From NCBI GenBank assembly GCA_025353985.1, contig JANXNT010001149.1, forward strand, positions 1 through 10,998: a stretch of 10,998 nt of DNA, in the 5' to 3' direction. Positions 1 through 6,515 of this stretch are shown here, piece after piece. Under the pieces are notes generated by a model. It was not told the DNA's origin. It made no database searches and worked only from the letters and a program-made list of their open reading frames with translations. Position 1 is the first letter of the stretch; the number at the start of each line of letters is the position of its first letter. Made by a program: the position numbers and the translations under genes. The DNA is from Limnoglobus sp. Its GTDB lineage: Bacteria > Planctomycetota > Planctomycetia > Gemmatales > Gemmataceae.

Positions 1-61
1 CGGCGCTTTCGTACCGCAGGCGTTCCGCTTCCGTCGCATATTCGATGGTCAAAGTCGGCAT
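1..61 (-). CDS. 5' end of an unidentified gene, leaving the window
   Basis: Twenty codons are visible, reading MPTLTIEYATEAERLRYESA from an ATG at 61-59 and open to the window edge. A good Shine-Dalgarno sequence (GGAGG, plus-strand positions 67-71 read in reverse) lies 5 bases before the ATG, which is unusually clear for this window and supports a real start. The short stretch begins with an alternating beta-like segment and then a charged helix rich in Glu and Arg. There is no signal peptide in what is visible, so the product is probably cytoplasmic. It is divergent from the HerA-like gene. I do not recognise the family from 20 residues. Confidence 0.6.
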   Translation of the reverse strand, partial: MPTLTIEYATEAERLRYESA

Positions 62-71
62 CCCTGCCTCC
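62..71 (-). promoter_or_regulatory. Ribosome binding site of the leftmost minus-strand gene
   Basis: On the minus strand this reads GGAGGCAGGG directly followed by ATG. The GGAGG core is 5 bases from the start codon and fixes that start. Confidence 0.6.
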
Positions 72-155
72 GGGGTTCGTGTGCCGCATGAACGAACAAG
101 AGTTTACGCAGAACCATTCGCCAAAATCCAGAGGGATATCCGGGCGGGGTTGTGC

Positions 156-185
156 TTGTCGGTTCGATGGTGTGCGGCTTACAAT
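156..185 (+). promoter_or_regulatory. Candidate sigma-70 type promoter of the HerA-like gene, with overlapping dyad
   Basis: TTGTCG at 156-161 (four of six matches to TTGACA) and TACAAT at 180-185 (five of six to TATAAT) are separated by 18 bases. Transcription would start near 192, leaving a leader of about 26 bases before the ATG at 218. The -10 element is flanked by a perfect inverted repeat, GTGCGG (172-177) and CCGCAC (186-191), an operator-like arrangement. The promoter would lie inside the coding sequence if the ORF began at its upstream GTG/ATG-like start at 152, which argues for the start at 218. Inferred from sequence only. Confidence 0.4.
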
Positions 186-217
186 CCGCACTATTGTTCC
201 CCTCACTGGATAGTCCC

Positions 218-1738
218 ATGGCCGAACCGATCCTCGTTGCGAAATCCCCCGAAGACCTCGAACTGTTGCCGAAGATGGCGAACCGGCATGGGCTGGTGGC
301 GGGTGCGACGGGTACGGGCAAAACGGTGACGCTGCAAAAGCTCGCGGAGGGCTTTAGCCGCATTGGCGTGCCGGTGTTTCTGGCGGACGTGAAAGGCGAT
401 CTTTCGGGGCTGTGCAAACCGGGCACGCCGAAGCCACCGATTGCGGAGCGGATTGCGCAACTCGAAATTACGGACTTCGAATATTGTGCCTTCCCCGTGG
501 CGTTCTGGGACGTCTTCGGCGAACGTGGCCACCCCGTGCGGGCGACGATCTCCGAGATGGGCCCGTTGCTGCTTTCGCGATTGTTGAACCTGAACGATAC
601 GCAAGCGGGCGTATTGCAGATCGCGTTCAAGGTCGCCGACGATAACGGCCTGTTGTTGCTCGACTTGAAAGACCTGAAGGCGATGCTTCAGTATGTAGGC
701 GATAACTCTAAAGATCTTAAAACCGAGTACGGAAACATCTCGCCGGCGAGCGTAGGCGCGATTCAGCGCGGGTTGTTGGTGCTGTCCGAACAAGGCGGCG
801 AGAGCTTCTTCGGCGAACCGGCTTTGGATCTGATGGACTTTATCCAAAACGATGCCAAGGGGCACGGCGTCATCAATGTGCTGGCGGCGGATAAGCTGCT
901 GTTGTCCCCGCAACTGTACGCCACGTTCCTGCTGTGGATGCTCGCGGAACTGTTCGAGCGATTGCCGGAAGTCGGCGATTTGGAGAAGCCGAAGCTCGTG
1001 TTTTTCTTCGACGAAGCGCACCTGTTATTTACGGACGCGCCGAAGTCGTTGCTCGAAAAGATCGAGCAAGTCGTGCGGCTCATCCGCTCGAAAGGCGTCG
1101 GCATTTACTTCGTCACGCAGAACCCGCTGGATATCCCGGAGACGGTGCTCGCGCAGCTGGGGAATCGCGTGCAACATGCGTTGCGGGCGTTTACGCCGCG
1201 CGATCAAAAGGCGGTGCGAACGGCGGCGGAGACGTTCCGCAAGAATCCGAATTTGGACACGGCATCGGTGATTACGCAACTCGCGGTGGGCGAAGCGTTG
1301 ATCTCGTTCCTCGATGCGAAAGGCACGCCGACGATCGTACAACTCGGTCGCGTGATTCCGCCGAGCGGGCAGATCGGCCCGATCACCGATGCGGAACGTT
1401 TGGCCGTAATGAAGAGTTCGGTCGTGTTCGGCGTTTACGAGAAGATCGTCGATCGGGAATCGGCGTACGAGATTCTACGTGGCCGCGCCGATGGCACCGC
1501 GAAGCCCGCAGAAAGTGGCAACAGCGAAGCCGACATGCAGGCGAAACGCGATGATTTCGCCAAGAAACAAGCCGATCAAGTCGCTGCGAAGGCCGCGACC
1601 AAAGCGCCGGGCCGCCGCACGGACAGCATTTTCATCACCTTCTGCAAGAGTGCGGTCCGCACGGTGGCCACATCGGTGGGGCGGGTCATCACGCGCGGGA
1701 TTTTCGACGTGATCCTCGGCGGCGGCAAGAAGCGGTGA
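218..1738 (+). CDS. HerA-like ATPase/helicase, DUF853 (YjgR) family
   Basis: A 506-residue cytoplasmic P-loop ATPase of the FtsK/HerA superfamily, close in length and sequence to E. coli YjgR (about 500 residues, from memory). The Walker A motif GATGTGKT is at residues 29-36. Just before it comes the family segment MANRHGLVAGATG. Walker B (LVFFFDEA) is at about 260-267. Further family blocks visible are GDLSGL, GHPVRATISEMGPLLLSRLL, YGNISPASVGAIQRGLL, RLIRSKGVGIYFVTQNP, GNRVQHALRAFTP and GEALISFLDAKG. The C-terminus is basic and helical, ending GGGKKR, as in YjgR. I chose ATG 218 because homology begins there; an in-frame extension to 152 would run through the likely promoter. HerA of archaea works with the nuclease NurA in DNA-end resection, but no nuclease gene is adjacent and the cellular role of the DUF853 branch is not settled. 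It is probably monocistronic and divergent from the gene at 1-61. Confidence 0.93.
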   Translation: MAEPILVAKSPEDLELLPKMANRHGLVAGATGTGKTVTLQKLAEGFSRIGVPVFLADVKGDLSGLCKPGTPKPPIAERIAQLEITDFEYCAFPVAFWDVFGERGHPVRATISEMGPLLLSRLLNLNDTQAGVLQIAFKVADDNGLLLLDLKDLKAMLQYVGDNSKDLKTEYGNISPASVGAIQRGLLVLSEQGGESFFGEPALDLMDFIQNDAKGHGVINVLAADKLLLSPQLYATFLLWMLAELFERLPEVGDLEKPKLVFFFDEAHLLFTDAPKSLLEKIEQVVRLIRSKGVGIYFVTQNPLDIPETVLAQLGNRVQHALRAFTPRDQKAVRTAAETFRKNPNLDTASVITQLAVGEALISFLDAKGTPTIVQLGRVIPPSGQIGPITDAERLAVMKSSVVFGVYEKIVDRESAYEILRGRADGTAKPAESGNSEADMQAKRDDFAKKQADQVAAKAATKAPGRRTDSIFITFCKSAVRTVATSVGRVITRGIFDVILGGGKKR

Positions 1739-1761
1739 TGCCATTCCGAATAAAACGGTCG

Positions 1762-1775
1762 TTCCGGTCCCGGAA
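1762..1775 (+). terminator. Weak hairpin after the HerA-like gene
   Basis: TTCCGG and CCGGAA form an inverted repeat with only 2 bases between the arms, 23 bases after the stop codon. No T-run follows, only AGTTT. It could be a weak terminator or simply a protein-binding dyad. Confidence 0.2.
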
Positions 1776-1810
1776 AGTTTGCGGTTTGCGCTGCCGATCG
1801 GCCGATGTTA

Positions 1811-1841
1811 CCACGAGACGAAGTGAAATCGTCTCAAGTGG
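1811..1841 (+). promoter_or_regulatory. Stem-loop in the leader of the BBP7 gene
   Basis: CCAC-GAGACGA, loop AGTGAAA, then TCGTCTC-AA-GTGG. The inner 7 base pairs are perfect and 4 more pairs close below a 2-base bulge, giving 11 pairs in all. It ends 18 bases before the chosen ATG at 1860 (9 before the alternative ATG at 1851). There is no T-run, so it looks like a leader structure affecting mRNA stability or translation, or an operator dyad, and not a terminator. A separate 10-bp palindrome, ATCGGCCGAT, lies just upstream at 1797-1806. Confidence 0.4.
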
Positions 1842-1859
1842 CCATCGGGGATGCATCGG

Positions 1860-3236
1860 ATGAAGCGGGCGGTTCTTGCACTGGCGATGTGGTTTGCGTG
1901 TGCCGTCCCCGCCATTGCGGATGATGTCGCATGGCGTGCCGTCGCGATTTCGGAACCGGCTGTGCTTGAACTACCAGCGAGTGAACCGATCCGCGTCGAA
2001 CCGCTGTTTCGCGTGCGTTTGGCTACGGCTATTACCTCCGCGGCCCGGCGTGTGGATTCGTTCGAACCGCAAGTGTCTGCAACGATCGCTCCTGTGCAAA
2101 CGGTTGCGGTTGCGATGCCGTTCATGCCGATTTCGAATCCGACAATCTTCGCCCAAGAGGCGGAACAACAGAGCCGAAAGTCGCTCTGGTTCTTCGATGC
2201 CGCGTATTTGTTGATGTGGCAGGATGCATCGCGAATTCCACTTCTTGCCACAACGGCGGACAAGCCGCAATTCGGCTTCCTCGGGCAGCCCGGCACGACG
2301 AAGTTACTCGGCCCTGATCGCTTTGGCGATTCGCAACGCAACGGCCTGCGGTTGCGTGGCGGTGCCTGGTTTTCGAGCGAAGAACAATTCGGCGTCGAAG
2401 CGAGTTACACGACATTCAGCAAAACGACGGATCGCGTTCGCTTTGATAGTCAACAATTTCCGACGATTGCGCGCCCAATTTACGTGCCGAACATCGGTGG
2501 CGAATTTGCCGAGTTGGTGGCGTTCCCTGGCTTGTCGCACGGCAACCTGACCGTTGCGCAGACGAGCGATTTGTGGGGGGCGGAGTTCAACGTGCGGAGT
2601 CGCTTGCCGTCGGTCGCCGATTCGCGTTGGGAAGGTCTGGCTGGGTATCGGCACTGGAACTTATCCGAACGTCTGACGATTACGGAAATACTGATTGCCG
2701 AGCGAAATGCGCCCGTTCCCATCGGTACGAGCGTGGAAATTCAGGATCGGTTTGCGGTGCGGAATCAGTTTCACGGCGGGCAAGTTGGGCTGCATGGCAG
2801 TCGCGATTTCGGTGCGATGTCGTTCGATGCTCGCGGCACGGTGGCGGTCGGTGCGACGCGCGAAGAAATTGAAATTACCGGCGTGCAACATCGGGTGCAA
2901 CCGGGGCAGGCACGCGAGACGTTCAACGGCGGGTTGCTGGCGGCGGGGCCGAATCTCGGGCGGTTTGTCAACGAGCGCATCAGCGTCGTTCCCGAAGGCA
3001 ATGCGAGCATCGGCTGGAACATCACGACCCGACTGAAAGCCTACGTTGGCTACAATGTCGTCGTTTGGACGAACGTGGCCCGACCCGGCGACCAGATCGA
3101 CCGCACGGTCGATCTGCGATTCGTGCCGAACGCCCCGCAACTGGTGCCAACGAACGTGGAACGCCCGAGCGTGCCGTTTATTCGTGCCGATTTCCTCGTC
3201 CACGGCCTCCAATTTGGAATGCAAGGGCGTTGGTAG
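1860..3236 (+). CDS. BBP7-family outer-membrane beta-barrel protein
   Basis: A 458-residue exported protein. Residues 1-20 form a Sec signal peptide with a cleavage site after AIA. Residues 21 to about 105 are a low-complexity Ala/Pro/Val-rich linker. The BBP7 domain (PF07585, formerly DUF1551) begins near SLWFFDAAYLLMW at 108 and shows the family blocks LRGGAWFSSEEQFGVEASY, NQFHGGQVGLHG at about 302, a GYNVVVW strand and RPGDQID at about 408-414. The chain ends in an aromatic residue (GMQGRW), as in barrel proteins recognised by BamA. BBP7 proteins are expanded in planctomycetes and are thought to be outer-membrane barrels; their cargo is unknown. The start at 1860 is preferred because GGGG (1847-1850) lies 9 bases upstream and gives a compact signal peptide; ATG 1851 would add three residues. 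No partner gene is obvious. Confidence 0.88.
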   Translation: MKRAVLALAMWFACAVPAIADDVAWRAVAISEPAVLELPASEPIRVEPLFRVRLATAITSAARRVDSFEPQVSATIAPVQTVAVAMPFMPISNPTIFAQEAEQQSRKSLWFFDAAYLLMWQDASRIPLLATTADKPQFGFLGQPGTTKLLGPDRFGDSQRNGLRLRGGAWFSSEEQFGVEASYTTFSKTTDRVRFDSQQFPTIARPIYVPNIGGEFAELVAFPGLSHGNLTVAQTSDLWGAEFNVRSRLPSVADSRWEGLAGYRHWNLSERLTITEILIAERNAPVPIGTSVEIQDRFAVRNQFHGGQVGLHGSRDFGAMSFDARGTVAVGATREEIEITGVQHRVQPGQARETFNGGLLAAGPNLGRFVNERISVVPEGNASIGWNITTRLKAYVGYNVVVWTNVARPGDQIDRTVDLRFVPNAPQLVPTNVERPSVPFIRADFLVHGLQFGMQGRW

Positions 3237-3252
3237 TGGTGCCAAATTCCTC

Positions 3253-3276
3253 TCGTTGGTAGCACGCGGATATACT
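3253..3276 (+). promoter_or_regulatory. Possible -10 element for the first TPR gene
   Basis: TATACT at 3271-3276 matches five of six -10 positions and would give a leader of about 35 bases before ATG 3318. No convincing -35 is present at the right distance, so this is tentative. Confidence 0.2.
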
Positions 3277-3317
3277 GTCATCGTACTTATCGGTAAAACA
3301 CCTCCCTGAGATCGCCG

Positions 3318-4676
3318 ATGTTCCGACTTGGCTCGATCCCCCGTCGCAAAACGACGTGGCTGATAGCGATCACTCTCATCTGTGGAGCCGGTCTGGCCTC
3401 CGTCTTGTTTTTGCGGATCAAAGTCCCCACTCCGCCGGAAATCGCGCTTTCCTCCGAGTTGGAACCGATTGTGGTATCAGATATTACAACGGCTAGAAAT
3501 GCGGTGCTCAAAGACACGCGATCTGCGGCAGCGTGGGGCGAATACGGCGAAGTCTTGCGTGCTTACACTTTCGACGAACAAGCGAACGTCTGCTTTCGGG
3601 TCGCAAGTTCGCTCGCAACCGACGACGGGCGTTGGCCGTACCTGCTCGCGGACAACCTCAATAAATCCGATCCGACAGCCGCAATCGAGTGGTTTGCCCT
3701 CGCTGCGAAGCGAACGGTACCGGAAAACGCTCGGGATTCGGTCAAACTGCGGTACGTGGAGACACTGCTGGCACTCGATCGCGCACAAGACGCACGTACC
3801 GAACTCGGCGATGGCGAACAGAAGACGGACCGTGCGAAAATCGCTTTGGCGAAAGCGTCAATTGCTCTCGGCGACAAGACTTTGGCGGCTGTGATCCTGT
3901 CGGATATGAGCAATCAAACGACGGCCTCGAGACAAGTGCTGTTGCTTCAGGTCGAAATTTATCGCGACACGCGGCCCTCGTTCGCCGCAGATGCTGCAAA
4001 GCGTGCGAATAAAGCACCGGATGCACTTTGGCCCGATCCGCTCGTCGATGGCATTTCGCGACGCGATCACAGTCGCGCGGGCTTACTCGATTTGGCTGCC
4101 GAGCTACTCGGTAACGGAAAGCCGAAAGAAGCCGAAAAGATCTTACGCCCAATGGCCGCATCCACATCGCCCGACGCGAAACCGTATGTGGGGTTGGCCG
4201 AAGCTTACATGGCACTGGGCGACTTCCCATCTGCGGTTCGCGAACTCGATGCCGGGCTGAAAATCGAACCAAAAAGCTTACTCGTGAATTTTCAGCGAGG
4301 CAAACTGCACTTCGCCTTGGCTGAGGAATTGATCCAGAGGAACAAACCGAACGAAGCGAAAGCCGAATGCCTAAAGGCGATCGAACGGCTCGATGTCGCC
4401 CTGGCATCGAATCCCGATTTCGGGAAAGCGCTCCTGCTGAAAGGAACGGCTCTGGCGGAATTCCTCGACAAACCTGCGGAAGGCATTGCGATCTTGCGGC
4501 GTTTCGTATTACTACGGCCGGAAGTAAGCGAAGGGCATTATCTGCTCGGTCGCAGTTTGGCGAGGCAGATGCAAAACACGGAAGCCGCGAGTTGTTTCCG
4601 AACGGCCGCGAGTTTAGCGGTGACAGGCGATGATCGAGCCAATCAGGCACTTCAAAACTTAGAACAAAATAAATGA
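3318..4676 (+). CDS. Membrane-anchored tetratricopeptide (TPR) protein, first paralogue
   Basis: A 452-residue protein. Residues 1-12 are basic (RRK at 9-11), followed by one hydrophobic helix at about 13-32. By the positive-inside rule the rest should lie in the periplasm. After a Pro-rich spacer, helical repeats begin: AWGEYG at 72-77, ATDDGRW and YLLA from about 100, and clear TPR units in the C-terminal half (PYVGLAEAYMALGDFPSAVRE, then EGHYLLGRSLARQMQNTEAA). A WPDPLVD motif at 238-244 is followed by an RRDHSR segment. The same landmarks occur in the TPR protein at 8281-9639, which has exactly the same length with its preferred start. TPRs are protein-binding scaffolds; the partner is unknown and may be the neighbouring surface proteins. 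The gene ends with its own hairpin and is probably transcribed separately from the DUF1559 run. Confidence 0.85.
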   Translation: MFRLGSIPRRKTTWLIAITLICGAGLASVLFLRIKVPTPPEIALSSELEPIVVSDITTARNAVLKDTRSAAAWGEYGEVLRAYTFDEQANVCFRVASSLATDDGRWPYLLADNLNKSDPTAAIEWFALAAKRTVPENARDSVKLRYVETLLALDRAQDARTELGDGEQKTDRAKIALAKASIALGDKTLAAVILSDMSNQTTASRQVLLLQVEIYRDTRPSFAADAAKRANKAPDALWPDPLVDGISRRDHSRAGLLDLAAELLGNGKPKEAEKILRPMAASTSPDAKPYVGLAEAYMALGDFPSAVRELDAGLKIEPKSLLVNFQRGKLHFALAEELIQRNKPNEAKAECLKAIERLDVALASNPDFGKALLLKGTALAEFLDKPAEGIAILRRFVLLRPEVSEGHYLLGRSLARQMQNTEAASCFRTAASLAVTGDDRANQALQNLEQNK

Positions 4677-4677
4677 C

Positions 4678-4704
4678 TCGAAGCGTGGCAATCTCACGCT
4701 TTGA
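4678..4704 (+). terminator. Hairpin after the first TPR gene
   Basis: TCGAAGCGTG and CACGCTTTGA pair over 10 positions (one G-U) around a 7-base loop, starting one base after the stop codon TGA (4674-4676). The downstream bases are AACAACG, so there is no U-tract. It may act as a U-less terminator or protect the mRNA 3' end. Confidence 0.4.
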
Positions 4705-4765
4705 AACAACGAACGCGATTGCGGGAAAAATTACGACAAAACCAGAGTTTTGCGATAACGCGCAC

Positions 4766-4794
4766 TTGACTGTCGCAATTGGTTCGGTTACTTT
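4766..4794 (+). promoter_or_regulatory. Candidate promoter of the DUF1559 gene cluster
   Basis: TTGACT at 4766-4771 matches five of six -35 positions; 17 bases later comes TACTTT (4789-4794), a poor -10. A better -10, TATGAT at 4811-4816, lacks a matching -35. Either would leave a leader of about 40-60 bases. The 185-base gap between the flanking genes and the hairpin before it make a promoter here likely, though the exact site is uncertain. Confidence 0.35.
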
Positions 4795-4847
4795 GAATAT
4801 TGCAGTGTCCTATGATTTTTTTTCTTAGGTTTCTTTCCCAACTCTTT

Positions 4848-4853
4848 ACGGAG
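4848..4853 (+). promoter_or_regulatory. Ribosome binding site of the DUF1559 gene
   Basis: ACGGAG ends 8 bases before ATG 4862, a normal spacing. It follows a T-rich leader (4814-4834) that should be unstructured. Confidence 0.5.
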
Positions 4854-4861
4854 TTTTCTCG

Positions 4862-5974
4862 ATGATGCGTTATCTCTCCTCCAAAACGAGAAGGACTGGG
4901 TTCACTCTCATTGAACTTCTCGTCGTGATCGCGATTATCGCGATCTTGATTGGCCTGCTTCTGCCAGCCGTCCAAAAGGTTCGCGAAGCCGCAGCACGAG
5001 CGAAATGCTCGAACAACCTCAAGCAGATGGGCATTGCCATCCACTCGTACCACGACACAAACGGCTTTCTGCCAGTCGGTGGGTACGGTCAAGATTTCTC
5101 GCCAGTTGGTTCGAAGCCACTGGTCGGTGGCGGTTTGTTCCCAGCAGGTGGCGACGGTAGCAGCTGGTTGACGTTTATTCTTCCTTACATCGAGCAAAAC
5201 GCGATGTATAGCCGGATGACTTTCTTGGGGAATTCTGGCTGGAATAACCCAGCAGACCAAAATAACTTGGCGGCTTCCGGTAACGTAAATGCACTCGCTG
5301 CACGCGACGCCACGCTAACGACCTACCGTTGTCCGTCCGACAACAAACCCGCGCTTGTCAACTGCCGCTGGCGTATGAACACGGCAGGTACGTTGAACGA
5401 CATCAACGTGACTCGCAGCAGTTACTCGGGCATCGCAGGTGCTGTCGATAACATCGATGGTACGGGTGCGTTCAAGGAAGCCCGTGCGGGCACTGGTTGG
5501 TCGAACTCCGGTATCATGTCTGCTGGTGGAGTGCTCCCCCCCGGATTCCGTCGCATCACCATGAACGGTGGTATTCCGGACGGTTTGTCGAACACGCTTG
5601 TCGTTTCTGAAGAATCGGCAATTCTCCTTCAAAGCGATGGGACACGTCGGGAAGACTGGGGCAACGGTACTGGTGGCTTCCTCAGCGGTGGTGGCGAAAC
5701 CGGCACTGGTAACAGCACGCCAGGTGACTGTCGTGGCTTTAATTTCACGACGATTCGTTATCGAATCAACCAAAACAAAGGTTGGGCCGACAACAAACCC
5801 TCTACGGGTGTTGGTGGCGAAGCCGCAAATAATCCGCTCGGGTCGAACCACACGGGTGGCGTGAACTCACTGTTAGGAGATGGTTCGGTCCGCTTCCTTC
5901 GCGATACGATCGATCTCGTTCAACTCGCCCGACTCGCAACTCGCGATGATGGTGGCACCATCAACATCGACTAG
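4862..5974 (+). CDS. DUF1559 pseudopilin-like protein with H-X9-DG motif
   Basis: A 370-residue protein with a type IV prepilin N-terminus. The leader is short and basic, processing is expected after Gly13, and the mature protein would start FTLIELLVVIAIIAILIGLL with the key Glu at mature position 5. The hydrophobic helix spans about 14-36 and continues as the DUF1559 (PF07596) signature: LLPAVQKVREAAARAKCSNN, then LKQMG and a helix containing HSYHD. The C-terminal H-X9-DG motif is present: His330, then Asp340-Gly341 in DGSVRFL. It should be processed by a PilD-type peptidase and held in the inner membrane or built into a pseudopilus. This family is hugely expanded in planctomycetes and its function is not known. 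ATG 4865 is an alternative start, one codon shorter. It is the first gene of the run ending at 9639, and a strong hairpin after its stop suggests it is made in excess of the downstream proteins. Confidence 0.93.
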   Translation: MMRYLSSKTRRTGFTLIELLVVIAIIAILIGLLLPAVQKVREAAARAKCSNNLKQMGIAIHSYHDTNGFLPVGGYGQDFSPVGSKPLVGGGLFPAGGDGSSWLTFILPYIEQNAMYSRMTFLGNSGWNNPADQNNLAASGNVNALAARDATLTTYRCPSDNKPALVNCRWRMNTAGTLNDINVTRSSYSGIAGAVDNIDGTGAFKEARAGTGWSNSGIMSAGGVLPPGFRRITMNGGIPDGLSNTLVVSEESAILLQSDGTRREDWGNGTGGFLSGGGETGTGNSTPGDCRGFNFTTIRYRINQNKGWADNKPSTGVGGEAANNPLGSNHTGGVNSLLGDGSVRFLRDTIDLVQLARLATRDDGGTINID

Positions 5975-6002
5975 TATTCGTCGAGCGAGTGATGCACTCT
6001 CG

Positions 6003-6033
6003 AAACGGGACCGACTTCGTGTCGGTTCCGTTT
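6003..6033 (+). terminator. Intercistronic hairpin between the DUF1559 and lipoprotein genes
   Basis: AAACGGGACCGAC and GTCGGTTCCGTTT form a 13-bp stem (12 Watson-Crick pairs, one G-U) with loop TTCGT. The right arm ends in TTT and is followed by GTCCAATTTTACTC, a broken U-rich stretch. It starts 28 bases after the pseudopilin stop. It probably gives partial termination or 3' protection, so that the pseudopilin message exceeds that of the genes below it. Confidence 0.65.
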
Positions 6034-6065
6034 GTCCAATTTTACTCTCCTACACTTGGTGACGA

Positions 6066-6515
6066 ATGAGAAACGCTTCTCTGTTGTTGTTGGGATTCCT
6101 TTTCGTTTCGGGTTGTGGCACCGCCGATAAGCCACCACCATATGCAAACGTATCTGGTAAAGTTCTTTTCAACGGTAAAGCCATCGAGAAGGGTACGATC
6201 ACTTTCTCGACTGATGGTCGACCGCCAGCAGTGCTCGACATCACGGATGGAGCATTTAGCGGCCAATCGCTCGTCGGTTCGAACAAGGTCAGTATTTCGT
6301 ATCGCCGCAAGACAAATCGCACGATGAACTTGCCACCCGATGTTCAAGAACGCCTCAAACACGAGGGGGAATCGCGAAACGGTAATCCGAACGCGCAGAG
6401 CGTACCGGAAGGCGAAGAAATGATCCCGCCCGAATGGGGCAGTAGCACAAAGCAAATGCGGGTCATCGAAAGCGGAGTGGCGAATCAACTCGAGTTTGAT
6501 ATCAAGGGCAAGTGA
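6066..6515 (+). CDS. Small lipoprotein, carboxypeptidase-regulatory-like
   Basis: A 149-residue protein with a type II signal peptide: a short basic start, a hydrophobic stretch LLLLGFLFV and the lipobox VSGC with lipidated Cys17. Gly follows the Cys, so there is no Asp-type inner-membrane retention signal and outer-membrane sorting is likely. The mature part begins with VSGKVLFNGKAIEKGTITF, the beta-sandwich opening seen in many small planctomycete lipoproteins annotated as carboxypeptidase-regulatory-like or transthyretin-like. The middle is hydrophilic and charged (LPPDVQERLKHEGESRNG), and a final strand NQLEFDIKGK closes the fold. No catalytic residues are apparent. Its stop codon TGA overlaps the ATG of the next gene (TGATG), so the two are probably translationally coupled. 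Genes of this kind commonly follow DUF1559 genes in planctomycetes. Confidence 0.85.
   Translation: MRNASLLLLGFLFVSGCGTADKPPPYANVSGKVLFNGKAIEKGTITFSTDGRPPAVLDITDGAFSGQSLVGSNKVSISYRRKTNRTMNLPPDVQERLKHEGESRNGNPNAQSVPEGEEMIPPEWGSSTKQMRVIESGVANQLEFDIKGK
6504..6508 (+). promoter_or_regulatory. Ribosome binding site deciding the start of the FG-GAP gene
   Basis: AAGGG lies inside the last codons of the lipoprotein gene, 6 bases before ATG 6515 and 12 before the alternative ATG 6521. This spacing favours 6515, where the stop and start codons overlap as TGATG. Confidence 0.45.

Noticed and set aside
152..217. Upstream extension of the HerA-like ORF to 152
   Set aside because: The added 22 residues show no family similarity and would place the likely promoter (156-185) inside the coding sequence; YjgR-like homology begins at 218.
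203..1021. 272-codon open frame on the minus strand
   Set aside because: It lies fully opposite the HerA-like gene and its translation is rich in Arg/Gln without any domain, as expected of a shadow frame.
3229..3245. Short stem TTGGTA/TGCCAA across the BBP7 stop codon
   Set aside because: Six pairs with one G-U and no U-tract; too weak to call a terminator.
3742..4650. 302-codon open frame on the minus strand
   Set aside because: It is antisense to the first TPR gene, rich in Arg, Ser and Pro, and shows no recognisable motif or ribosome binding site.
4737..4752. CAAAAC-CAGA-GTTTTG hairpin in the 4677-4861 gap
   Set aside because: It is short and AT-rich and lies just before the candidate -35; such a stem is likely by chance here.
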